33,699 nucleotides of DNA from Pyrinomonadaceae bacterium (GTDB taxonomy: Bacteria; Acidobacteriota; Blastocatellia; Pyrinomonadales; Pyrinomonadaceae). The notes beneath the pieces are model-generated. The model was given only the letters and a program-made list of their open reading frames with translations, ran no database searches and was not told the DNA's origin. This document shows positions 24,820-32,388 of the stretch, piece by piece; within the stretch, counting starts at the first letter, position 1, and every line of letters starts with the position of its first letter. The position numbers were made by a program, and so were the translations under genes. The stretch spans positions 1-33,699 of the forward strand of contig JAICGZ010000027.1 in the NCBI GenBank assembly GCA_025922875.1. Reading direction: 5' to 3'.

Positions 24820-26577
24820 TTAAACCTTCGCAAAGACTTCCGCGGGTTCGCCAATATCACGTGCGGCGGGCGTGATTATCGTCTTCCCATTGATGTAGAT
24901 CTTGTCACCCTTTTGTATCGCACGCCGCACGTCTTCTTCACTTACGAACTCGACCGCTTTCGACCCATTGGTTGCTGGAGGCGCCGGCTTGCTGACGGGC
25001 GACGGCGGCGCCGGTTGAGGCGGTGGCGCGGAGTACATGCTACCTGCCTCGGTCTCGATCACCGGCGGCGGCAGCGGCGAACCAGATGGCTCGAGACGCT
25101 TGTCCGCAAGAAAACGATCGACGATCGCTGCAATCTCCTGCCGATCGATCTTGCCACCAGCCACGACCGATTCCCTCGCTGCTACCGGTTGAGAAACTTG
25201 CTGAGTAGTAACTGCCGGGCGAGCGCTCTTGACTGGTCGAGTCTCAAACGCGACGCGCTTGATATCCATCAGGTGCAGTGGCGACACGTTGTCCGACGTG
25301 ACATTGCCGCCCCACGATCCGCAACCAAGCGTCATCGAAGGCGGCAACGCGGTCGAGAACCCAATCGCGCCGTGCGTCGTCGGCGTATTAACCGTAATGC
25401 GCGAAGCGGGCATCTCTGCGCCAAACTTCACTGCTGCTTCACGCGAGCGTGTGTGAATACCGGCCGTGTGGCCCATACCGCCGTAGCCAAGCACTTCCCT
25501 GCTCCGCTCGGCGCACGCAGCCAAACCATCAACGACGTAAAACGCCAGGATCGGCGACAACTTTTCCATGGACAACGGATGATCGCGCCCGACACCCGCC
25601 ACGTCCGCGATCAAACAACGCGTTCCAGGCGGCACGTTCAGGCCTGCCATCTTCGCGATCACTTCAACCGATTTCCCGACGATCGCTGGATTCAGTGAAC
25701 GCTGCGGTGTCGCCACGACCTTTCCGAGTTGATCCGCTTCGGCCGCCGAGAGGAAATGCGCGCCCTGAAGTTTGAACTGCTCGCGCACGGCCTGTTCGAT
25801 CGGCGCGTCACAAACCACTGCCTGCTCGGATGCGCAGATTGTGCCGTTGTCAAAACACTTCCCTGTCAAAATGTCCTGGACCGCCTTCGGCACGTCGGCA
25901 GTTCTCTCGACACAAACCGGTACATTACCTGGTCCAACTCCAAAGGCCGGCTTGCCTGACGAGTAAGCAGCACGCACGAGCCCGATTCCACCAGTCGCGA
26001 GAATCACGGCCGTCTGCTTGTGCTTCATCAGCGATTCAGTACCTTCGATCGTCGCCGTCGTCATGCAGCCGACCGCGTCCGCAGGCAATCCTTCTTTCAC
26101 ACCCGCTTCGCGCATGACGCGCGCCGTTTCGTTGATGCACTTGGCGGCCGATGGATGCGGCGACAGAACGACTGTGTTTCGCGACTTAATTGCGATCAGG
26201 ATCTTGAAAATTGCAGTTGAGGTCGGGTTAGTGGAAGGAATAATGCCAGCGACAACTCCGCGCGGGCTCGCAATCTCTACAACGTCTTTCGACTCAGAAA
26301 CAACTCCTTTGGTACGCAAGCCGCGAAAGTAGTTCCAAACATCTTCAGCAGCGAAGCGGTTCTTTTCCTGCTTGTCTGCGGGAATACCATATCCGGTTTC
26401 TTCAACAGCAATCGCGCCGAGGCGCGCCGCCTCACTCAGCGCCGCACGCGCCATCGCTTCGCAGATGCGATCGATCTTCGCCTGATCGAACTGGGCCACC
26501 TGGGCCTGCGCTCGATGCGCCGCCTCAACGAGGTCGCGCGCCTGTTGCACTGAAACTAGATCCTTATCGACAGACAT
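24820..26577 (-). CDS. CoA-acylating aldehyde dehydrogenase with internal encapsulation peptide and ITPAARD module
   Basis: A 585-residue enzyme of the CoA-acylating aldehyde dehydrogenase class (PduP/EutE/AdhE-like), oxidising an aldehyde to acyl-CoA with NAD+. The catalytic cysteine is C248 in [16 protein letters not shown]. The coenzyme region includes [14 protein letters not shown] and [15 protein letters not shown], and a [13 protein letters not shown] motif lies near 364-376. The catalytic body ends near 445. Beyond it come an amphipathic helix (about 476-495; [20 protein letters not shown]) like an encapsulation peptide, a Pro-rich linker (about 498-536), and a C-terminal module (541-585) with [14 protein letters not shown] and [13 protein letters not shown], a pattern also found in other microcompartment proteins such as the EutT N-terminus. 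ATG at 26577 has GGAG eight bases upstream. The substrate aldehyde is unknown. Confidence 0.95.
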   Translation of the reverse strand: MSVDKDLVSVQQARDLVEAAHRAQAQVAQFDQAKIDRICEAMARAALSEAARLGAIAVEETGYGIPADKQEKNRFAAEDVWNYFRGLRTKGVVSESKDVVEIASPRGVVAGIIPSTNPTSTAIFKILIAIKSRNTVVLSPHPSAAKCINETARVMREAGVKEGLPADAVGCMTTATIEGTESLMKHKQTAVILATGGIGLVRAAYSSGKPAFGVGPGNVPVCVERTADVPKAVQDILTGKCFDNGTICASEQAVVCDAPIEQAVREQFKLQGAHFLSAAEADQLGKVVATPQRSLNPAIVGKSVEVIAKMAGLNVPPGTRCLIADVAGVGRDHPLSMEKLSPILAFYVVDGLAACAERSREVLGYGGMGHTAGIHTRSREAAVKFGAEMPASRITVNTPTTHGAIGFSTALPPSMTLGCGSWGGNVTSDNVSPLHLMDIKRVAFETRPVKSARPAVTTQQVSQPVAARESVVAGGKIDRQEIAAIVDRFLADKRLEPSGSPLPPPVIETEAGSMYSAPPPQPAPPSPVSKPAPPATNGSKAVEFVSEEDVRRAIQKGDKIYINGKTIITPAARDIGEPAEVFAKV

Positions 26578-26596
26578 GGCTAACTCCAAATCTTAG

Positions 26597-26614
26597 CCAC
26601 AGATTACTCGGATC
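26597..26614. repeat. CCACAGATTACTCGGATC repeat copy
   Basis: A single degenerate member of the CCACAGAT/ACGGAT family in the gap between BMC-H 1 and the aldehyde dehydrogenase. AGCCA (26595-26599) and TGGCT (26617-26621) flank it as a short inverted repeat. Confidence 0.6.
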
Positions 26615-26623
26615 AATGGCTGA

Positions 26624-27025
26624 TTATCTCGCCCTCTCTTTATTACCCTCACGCGTTCCGGCACCGAGCGATCGTCCCTGATCGCCCTGACCCAACTGCC
26701 CTCGCGCGCCGCCTTGCAAAGCAGCCTCGTCCGGACTCAGACCGGTGCGTCCATCGACTGGAAGCACGCGCTCGACTTCGGCATGCGGTCTCGGAATAAC
26801 GTGGACGCTGATCAATTCGCCAACTCTTCGCGCCGCAGCCGCGCCTGCGTCGGTCGCCGCCTTAACCGCGCCAACGTCGCCGCGCACAAAGATCGTCACG
26901 TAGCCCGCACCGATGTACTCCTTCCCGAGTAGTTGTACATTCGCTGCTTTGACCATCGCATCGGCGGCCTCAACTGCACCCACGAATCCTTTTGTCTCAA
27001 CCATTCCGAGTGCTTCCAGGGGCAT
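26624..27025 (-). CDS. BMC-H hexameric microcompartment shell protein (1), with C-terminal tail
   Basis: A 133-residue BMC-domain protein. Residues 1-92 match the shell hexamer family ([20 protein letters not shown], then [40 protein letters not shown], and [11 protein letters not shown]). The last 40 or so residues form a Gly/Gln/Arg-rich tail beyond the usual end, probably disordered. AGGAC lies about seven bases before the ATG. It is the first gene of the BMC operon and is transcribed divergently from the rodZ-like/guaB pair. A weak -10-like TACAAT (complement at 27046-27051) precedes it without a good -35. Confidence 0.95.
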   Translation of the reverse strand: MPLEALGMVETKGFVGAVEAADAMVKAANVQLLGKEYIGAGYVTIFVRGDVGAVKAATDAGAAAARRVGELISVHVIPRPHAEVERVLPVDGRTGLSPDEAALQGGARGQLGQGDQGRSLGAGTREGNKERAR

Positions 27026-27145
27026 CTCTTTGTCCTCACTTGTCTATTGTAGAAATTAAAAGCGATTACCGGGTCACTGTTGGCGTCAACGTACCACCGT
27101 GCGCGGCAAGAAGCAAGAGACGCAGATCTTTTCAGATGTAAAAGT

Positions 27146-27175
27146 TTGACACCGTTTAGCAGCGCGAGCTATAGT
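27146..27175 (+). promoter_or_regulatory. Candidate sigma-70 promoter for rodZ-like gene and guaB
   Basis: TTGACA at 27146-27151 and TATAGT at 27170-27175 are spaced by 18 bases, close to the sigma-70 consensus. Transcription would start near 27182, leaving a leader of about 130 bases before the rodZ-like gene. No known riboswitch was recognised in the leader. Confidence 0.7.
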
Positions 27176-27315
27176 GCAGAAAAAGTGGGAGTTGTAGGCG
27201 TTCATACAAGCGGCGCGGCGATAGACTTGGGGTTCAGCAAGCTCATGCAATAATTGCCTCCCGACGATTTCGTGAGGAGTTAGTCCAACCAACGCCAGGG
27301 ATCGAGCGATTGGAG

Positions 27316-27843
27316 ATGGCAGCGAGCATCGGCGAACAATTGCGACTCGCACGCGAGGAGCGAGGCATGGGCCTGCGCGAGATCTGCGATCAAACCCGAA
27401 TTTCCGTCCACTATCTCGAAGCCATCGAAGCCAACGACTACAAACGCCTGCCCGGCGGCGTCTTTAATCGCAGCTTCATCAAGGCTTATGCAAAATGCGT
27501 CGGCTACGACGAGCGCGAAGCGATCGAAGGATACACTCGTTACCTGCGTGAACACGGCGAGGCGGCGGACGAAGTCAACACTCATCCGCACTACTCCAAG
27601 GTTTACACCGATACGCCCGCTACACGATCGCCAGTACTGACAGTGGCCCTGGCTATTTTAATTCTCGCGCTGCTGACCGCCGCTGCCTTGGCAGCGTTGT
27701 ATTGGTTTCAAAAACGAGCAGATGCAGCGCCCGCCGGCGTCGAATCCTCTTTGGCGCTGAGCCAAACTAACGCACCTATGTATAATGGCCTCACATCAGC
27801 AATAATCGAGTTAGGCACACATGATCACATCAGATATTTTTGA
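27316..27843 (+). CDS. RodZ-like helix-turn-helix membrane protein
   Basis: A 175-residue protein. The N-terminus (about 3-72) is a RodZ/HTH_25-type helix-turn-helix ([20 protein letters not shown], then [20 protein letters not shown] and [14 protein letters not shown]). A single membrane segment follows at about 107-130 ([20 protein letters not shown]), with a short outside tail. RodZ links MreB to the membrane in rod-shaped cells, but shorter proteins like this lack the C-terminal periplasmic domain, so a pure shape role is uncertain. ATG at 27316 is given; TTG at 27310 has a better-placed AGGGA upstream and may be the real start. The 3' end overlaps guaB by 23 bases, indicating co-translation. 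Confidence 0.8.
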   Translation: MAASIGEQLRLAREERGMGLREICDQTRISVHYLEAIEANDYKRLPGGVFNRSFIKAYAKCVGYDEREAIEGYTRYLREHGEAADEVNTHPHYSKVYTDTPATRSPVLTVALAILILALLTAAALAALYWFQKRADAAPAGVESSLALSQTNAPMYNGLTSAIIELGTHDHIRYF

Positions 27844-29287
27844 AGGACTTACTTTCGACGACGTACTCTTAATCCCCGACCGTTCCGACGTTTTACCTTC
27901 GCAGACCGACACCGCCACTCGCTTCACGCGAAACATTCAACTCCAGATTCCATTGTGCTCGGCGGCGATGGACACCGTAACTGAAGCAGCTCTCGCGATT
28001 GGACTCGCGCAGCAAGGCGGCATCGGCGTCATTCATAAAAACCTGAGCATTGAGAGACAAGCGGAGGAAGTCGATAAAGTAAAGCGATCGGAATCGGGAA
28101 TGATTGTTGACCCGGTGACGATTCGACCCGATCGTCCAGTGCGTGAAGCGCTGCAAGTGATGGAGCGTTTTCACATCAGCGGTGTTCCGGTCGTCGACGA
28201 GAGCGGCCACCTGGTTGGCATAATCACGAATCGCGATCTCCGTTTCGAAACAAGGTTCGACATACCGGTCGCGGAAGTGATGACGAAGCAACCGCTGGTC
28301 ACTGTTCCCGTGGGCACGACGCTGGAACAGGCCAAGACAGTGCTGCAAAAACATCGCATCGAAAAGTTGTTAGTGATCGATGACGACAAACATATAAAAG
28401 GACTCATCACGGTAAAAGACATTCAGAAGGCCATCAAATATCCGTCAGCAGCAAAAGATAATCTCGGACGTTTGCGAGTTGCTGCCGCAATCGGGGCGAC
28501 CGGCGATTATCGCGAACGCGCCGACGAGCTCGTGAAAGCTCGCGTGGATTGTCTCGTGATCGATACTGCGCACGGCCATTCGTCACGCGTCATCGATGCG
28601 GTCACGGAGATCAAGAAGCGTCACGGCCAAACGGACTTGATCGCCGGAAATGTCGGAACAACGGAAGGCGCACAGGAACTGATAGATGCTGGAGTCGATG
28701 CGATCAAAGTGGGTATTGGTCCGGGATCGATCTGTACTACGCGAGTTGTTACCGGCGCCGGTGTTCCGCAAATCACGGCTATCTCCAGTTGTGTAAAAGC
28801 TGCGAGAGGCAAGAACGTTCCGGTTATTTCAGACGGTGGCGTGAAGTTTTCCGGCGACGTAGCAAAGGCAATCGCGGCAGGCGCGGATGTGGTCATGATC
28901 GGCTCGCTGTTTGCGGGAACAGAAGAAGCGCCGGGCGAAGTGATTTTATTTCAAGGTCGGTCCTTCAAGACTTATCGCGGCATGGGATCGATCGGCGCGA
29001 TGCGCGAGGGCTCGCGCGATCGATACGCGCAGGACATGACGGAGACTGAATCGAAACTCGTACCGGAAGGCATCGAGGGCCGAGTGCCTTACAAAGGCAC
29101 GCTGGCGGATATGGTGACGCAACTTGTCGGTGGCTTGCGATCGGGAATGGGTTACACAGGCTGCCGTACGATACCGGAGTTTCAAGAGCGCACACGCTTC
29201 TTGCGCATCACGTCGGCGGGCCTGAAGGAATCGCACGTCCACGACGTCATCATCACTAAGGAAGCGCCCAACTACAGATTAGAATAA
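27821..29287 (+). CDS. guaB: Inosine-5'-monophosphate dehydrogenase
   Basis: A 488-residue enzyme converting IMP to XMP with NAD+, the committed step of GMP synthesis. The N-terminal part of the TIM barrel starts at [17 protein letters not shown]. Two CBS domains are inserted at about 95-205 ([20 protein letters not shown], then [20 protein letters not shown]). The catalytic loop [11 protein letters not shown] carries Cys305, at the same number as in E. coli. [20 protein letters not shown] and the mobile flap (GSRDRYAQ, then [11 protein letters not shown]) complete the set. Length is exactly typical. It shares a transcript with the rodZ-like gene. Confidence 0.98.
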   Translation: MITSDIFEGLTFDDVLLIPDRSDVLPSQTDTATRFTRNIQLQIPLCSAAMDTVTEAALAIGLAQQGGIGVIHKNLSIERQAEEVDKVKRSESGMIVDPVTIRPDRPVREALQVMERFHISGVPVVDESGHLVGIITNRDLRFETRFDIPVAEVMTKQPLVTVPVGTTLEQAKTVLQKHRIEKLLVIDDDKHIKGLITVKDIQKAIKYPSAAKDNLGRLRVAAAIGATGDYRERADELVKARVDCLVIDTAHGHSSRVIDAVTEIKKRHGQTDLIAGNVGTTEGAQELIDAGVDAIKVGIGPGSICTTRVVTGAGVPQITAISSCVKAARGKNVPVISDGGVKFSGDVAKAIAAGADVVMIGSLFAGTEEAPGEVILFQGRSFKTYRGMGSIGAMREGSRDRYAQDMTETESKLVPEGIEGRVPYKGTLADMVTQLVGGLRSGMGYTGCRTIPEFQERTRFLRITSAGLKESHVHDVIITKEAPNYRLE

Positions 29288-29288
29288 G

Positions 29289-29316
29289 CCACAGATAAAC
29301 ACGGATTTACGCAGAT
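29289..29316. repeat. CCACAGATAAACACGGAT repeat copy after guaB
   Basis: A member of the CCACAGAT/ACACGGAT family directly after the guaB stop codon. It lies immediately before the pseudogene remnant. Confidence 0.75.
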
Positions 29317-29323
29317 AAGAATT

Positions 29324-29533
29324 TTTCTTATCGAGATCGCACAGTCGCAGAAGGCGAAGTTGTGGCAGCTCCGCACCGCGATGAGCCTCGCACGCCTTTA
29401 TAGCGTTCCGATAAACTCCAGGAAGTCTACGACTCCTTTACCGAAGGCTTCGACACCTGCGCGAAGCGAATGCTCTGATCAAAGCCACCCAACTTCAAAG
29501 CGAAGGTTGAACTGTTGCTCCACGAGTTGTACT
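29324..29533 (+). pseudogene. Decayed C-terminal fragment of an ATPase/adenylate-cyclase-type TPR protein
   Basis: Three short stretches in different frames match, in order, the C-terminal TPR region of large AAA-ATPase or adenylate-cyclase-like regulators as I know the family. First is FLIEIAQSQKAKLWQLRTAM and SLARLY (about 29324-29402). Second, in another frame, is LQEVYDSFTEGFDT (about 29415-29456), matching the common LxxVYxxFTEGFDT. Third is a weak FKAKVELLLHEL (about 29490-29527), resembling LKEAKALLDEL. Frameshifts and stops separate the pieces. No start or intact domain remains. The fragment lies between guaB and the lipid kinase, whose start codon follows 13 bases later. Confidence 0.65.
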
Positions 29534-29546
29534 GTGTTTTCCGTCC

Positions 29547-30443
29547 ATGTCTATTCGCAAGGCAACTCTGATCTCTAATCCGAAGACTGGCCGCTACGCG
29601 TCACGACGACTCCGGCCCGTTCAAGAGCTTGCCTCACGCCTGGAGTCACTTGGTGTCAAAGTCGATTTAAAACTAACCGCTGGACCAGGTGAGGCGACGG
29701 AGATTGCGGCGCGCGCGGCTCGCAATGGCGCGTCTGACGTAATTGTCGCCGGCGGCGACGGAACCATCAACGAAGCGGTTCAGGGAATAGCCGGAACTGC
29801 TGCGCGTCTCGCGATTATTCCTCGCGGTACGGCAAACGTCCTCGCGCGTGAACTTGGTCTGCCGCTCAATGATGAACAGGCGATTGAAGTCGCTGCGCGA
29901 GGCAAGTCGCGCAAGATCTATCTTGGCCTCGCGATTGATGAAAAGACGAACGAAAGTCGCTACTTTGTGTTGATGGCTGGAATCGGACTAGACGCTTCAG
30001 TGGTCAGGCGTGTGCAGCCTTCGCTGAAAAAAAGAATCGGCAAAGGCGCGTTTTGGATTTCCGGGCTGAGTCATTTGGCAACCTGGAACCCACACCCTTT
30101 CACACTCGAGATCGAGGGTCAAACCTACACTGCCACGTTTGCGGCCATCGGAAATGGAGGGAGGTATGGCGGCGATCTCGCGATAACGCCCGGTGCGCGT
30201 TTGGACCAGGGCCAGTTTGAGGTCTGCATCATCGAAACGACGAGCCGGCTTCGCTACTTGCATCTGCTTTCTTATGCGATGCGCAACGGCATGCCTCGTG
30301 ACACCCCCGAGGTAAGGTTTGTAAACGCAGTGAGTGTCAGGGCGTTCGGCGATGCTCAAGTGCAAGTTGACGGCGAGTTAATCGGCCATTTGCCGATGCG
30401 ATTCGAGATCGCGCCACACTCTTTGGAGGTTATTGTTCCGTAA
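29547..30443 (+). CDS. Diacylglycerol kinase family lipid kinase (YegS/DagK-like)
   Basis: A 298-residue lipid kinase of the DAGK catalytic family (PF00781). The N-terminal domain carries the SNPKTG motif and the nucleotide loop VAGGDGTINEAVQGIAG (GGDGT at 69-73), then IPRGTANVLARELGLP. The C-terminal beta-sandwich has GIGLDASVVRR, AAIGNGGRYGGDLAITPGAR and a final VQVDGELIGHLP motif. It phosphorylates diacylglycerol or a related lipid at the inner membrane, perhaps recycling diacylglycerol. No Shine-Dalgarno is visible before ATG 29547; the upstream sequence is pseudogene residue. It converges with the M61 peptidase gene. Confidence 0.93.
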   Translation: MSIRKATLISNPKTGRYASRRLRPVQELASRLESLGVKVDLKLTAGPGEATEIAARAARNGASDVIVAGGDGTINEAVQGIAGTAARLAIIPRGTANVLARELGLPLNDEQAIEVAARGKSRKIYLGLAIDEKTNESRYFVLMAGIGLDASVVRRVQPSLKKRIGKGAFWISGLSHLATWNPHPFTLEIEGQTYTATFAAIGNGGRYGGDLAITPGARLDQGQFEVCIIETTSRLRYLHLLSYAMRNGMPRDTPEVRFVNAVSVRAFGDAQVQVDGELIGHLPMRFEIAPHSLEVIVP

Positions 30444-30461
30444 GAAACCGAACCAAGGATG

Positions 30462-30500
30462 ACACGGATCAATCCGTAAAAGATCCGTGTAATCCGTGGT
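30462..30500. repeat. ACACGGAT/ATCCGTGT inverted repeat between convergent genes
   Basis: ACACGGAT (30462-30469) pairs with ATCCGTGT (30483-30490), and a shorter GGAT/ATCC pairing lies inside. The 57-base gap between convergent genes ends in an AATCCGTGG copy of the same family. A bidirectional terminator is plausible. Confidence 0.75.
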
Positions 30501-32348
30501 TTACTTCCCACTCAACCACGCGGCGCGCAGTGCTTTTTGATCCGCTGTGGCATCACTTCTCTCTTCAATCCTGTACCCAAACCTGTCCGGCTGACCCAAA
30601 ACTATATTTGTCTTGATCGTGCGGCGATCGCGTTTGACTGTCACCGGCACCGAATCACCTGGCTTGAAACGCGCGAGCGTCTTGAGCCACGAATCCTCCG
30701 TCACATTTGTTCCGCCGAGCGAAATGATCTGATCGCCTCGTTGCAACCCCGCATCTTCAGCCGGAGAGTTATTGCGCACGTTTTCAATAGACCCGTGGCG
30801 AGGATGCTCAAACTCAATCGACATCCCGGCACTAAACGGTTCTTTGGCCTGCGTCTTAACGAGACGTAGACCAGCGTACGCGAAAGCTTCATCGTAAGGC
30901 AGCACGTCAACGTCACGAATGTGTCGCTTGAAGAAGTCGCTAAGGTCAAAGCCCGCGCGGCGCGAAGCAACCCGCTCGAGATCTTCCGTTTGATAGCCAC
31001 GACCTCGCAGGTAGTAACTATCGTTGGAACTCTTCACATAAAACTCGTCGTACATGTCGCGCATCACGTCGTCGAGCGATGCCTTCCCTTTCGTGCGTCC
31101 GCGCAACAGCAGATCCATCACCATTCCGATAAGCTCACCTTTCGGGTAGTAGCTAATCGTCGTGTTCTGGAGATTGGTCGACTGCGCGTGAGTTGCGCGA
31201 TCCATAAACGGCGCTGACAACGACGATTCTTCCGCGCTCATCAAGCGACTTCCCGGCGCGCTCTCGATACGCATGATTGTCTCAGCCTGTCGATCCAGGA
31301 ATATCTTGTCGTTCCAGAGGCCTGCACGGCGCATCATCAAATGACCGTAGTAGGTTGTGAAGCCCTCGGCGATCCACAGAGCGCGCGTGCTCAACGGGCG
31401 CGTGAAATCCCATGGTCCAAGTTCCTGCGGGCGCAATCGCTTCACATTCCAAACGTGGAAAAACTCGTGTGAGACAGTTCCTAAAGTTTCTTCGTAAGTG
31501 CCTGGATCAGCGAGCGCGCCCGGTTCGATGATCTGAGTTGAAGTCAGATGTTCCATTCCGTCTCCGGAACGATCGTCGGCGGCAAAGTGCAACAGGAATG
31601 TGTACTCTTGAAACTCCGGAGCACCCCACATCGCCACCTGTGCGCGCACAATCCGCTCGATGTCTTTCACGAGGGCAGCACGCTTGCCGCCTTCCGGACC
31701 GAACGAATGGACCACAACGTGATACTTCTTGCCGTCAACTTCAAAAGTGTCCTGCGTCCAATCTGGCGCCATTTCGGTAGGCGTGTCGATCAGAACGTCC
31801 CAGTTTGGAAACTGCCATTCGGTTTGACCCGGACGTTCGGTGCGGCCATTCACGATCTTCCACCCGACAGGAGCTTGAATCGTCAGCTTCACGGGATCCG
31901 GTTTATGGCCCACGATGTACATGAAAATGGAAGCACCGTTGTAATTGGCGTGCCTGCTGTCGAGCTGTGAAAAAGTGCCGGAAAGATCGTTGGCAAAAAC
32001 TTTGTAGGAGATGTTCAGCGTTGCTGCTCCGCGTGGCGCGACGCTCCACGTTTGATCGTCAATGCGTTTGACTGGACCACTCGCTCGAAACTCCTGAACG
32101 TTCTTTGCGAAGTCAAATACTCCATAACGTCCGGGCGACCACTTCGCCATCTGAAACTCGAGCGGCTTGTCTTTTAGTTGTTCGGGAAGTTCAACTATGA
32201 TGGCGACTTCGAAAAGATGCGACACCGGCCGCGACATCGAGAGGCGGTAGGTTATCGATTTCAGTGGCGGTTCCTGCGCAACAGCGAGGCCGCTCGAGAT
32301 CGTAATGACGGCTAGTGCAATGAGCACTTTACGTGAAAATATTTTCAT
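30501..32348 (-). CDS. Exported M61 family metallopeptidase with PDZ domain
   Basis: A 615-residue peptidase of the M61 (glycyl aminopeptidase-like) family. Residues 1-24 are a signal peptide. An N-terminal M61 beta domain (about 30-200) precedes the catalytic domain. The zinc motif HEFFHVWN is at 294-301 (H294, E295, H298), preceded by GMEHLTS and followed by the third ligand glutamate in LWIAEGFTTYY (E328). A C-terminal PDZ domain (about 515-590; GSIENVRNNSPAEDAGLQRG) likely binds substrate ends. Family members cleave acidic or glycine N-termini; the substrate here is unknown, and location is probably periplasmic. The Shine-Dalgarno is weak. It is transcribed divergently from the alanyl-tRNA editing gene with a 40-base gap. 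Confidence 0.95.
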   Translation of the reverse strand: MKIFSRKVLIALAVITISSGLAVAQEPPLKSITYRLSMSRPVSHLFEVAIIVELPEQLKDKPLEFQMAKWSPGRYGVFDFAKNVQEFRASGPVKRIDDQTWSVAPRGAATLNISYKVFANDLSGTFSQLDSRHANYNGASIFMYIVGHKPDPVKLTIQAPVGWKIVNGRTERPGQTEWQFPNWDVLIDTPTEMAPDWTQDTFEVDGKKYHVVVHSFGPEGGKRAALVKDIERIVRAQVAMWGAPEFQEYTFLLHFAADDRSGDGMEHLTSTQIIEPGALADPGTYEETLGTVSHEFFHVWNVKRLRPQELGPWDFTRPLSTRALWIAEGFTTYYGHLMMRRAGLWNDKIFLDRQAETIMRIESAPGSRLMSAEESSLSAPFMDRATHAQSTNLQNTTISYYPKGELIGMVMDLLLRGRTKGKASLDDVMRDMYDEFYVKSSNDSYYLRGRGYQTEDLERVASRRAGFDLSDFFKRHIRDVDVLPYDEAFAYAGLRLVKTQAKEPFSAGMSIEFEHPRHGSIENVRNNSPAEDAGLQRGDQIISLGGTNVTEDSWLKTLARFKPGDSVPVTVKRDRRTIKTNIVLGQPDRFGYRIEERSDATADQKALRAAWLSGK

Positions 32349-32366
32349 GGGCGGGTATCTTACAAA

Positions 32367-32386
32367 AATCCGTGTAATCTGTGGAT
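32367..32386. repeat. AATCCGTGTAATCTGTGGAT repeat in divergent gap
   Basis: A copy of the CCACAGAT/ATCCGTGT family fills half of the 40-base gap between two divergent genes and ends two bases before the ATG of the editing protein. GCGTGTAAC continues the pattern into the coding region. Confidence 0.7.
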
Positions 32387-32388
32387 AA

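Noticed and set aside
24787-25698. Long plus-strand open frame of 303 codons opposite the aldehyde dehydrogenase
   Set aside because: It is Arg-rich with no domain, overlaps a clearly conserved gene and is explained by GC-biased codons on the other strand.
29360-29578. 72-codon open frame after guaB
   Set aside because: It reads only one frame of a frameshifted remnant and overlaps the lipid kinase start, so it is treated as pseudogene sequence.
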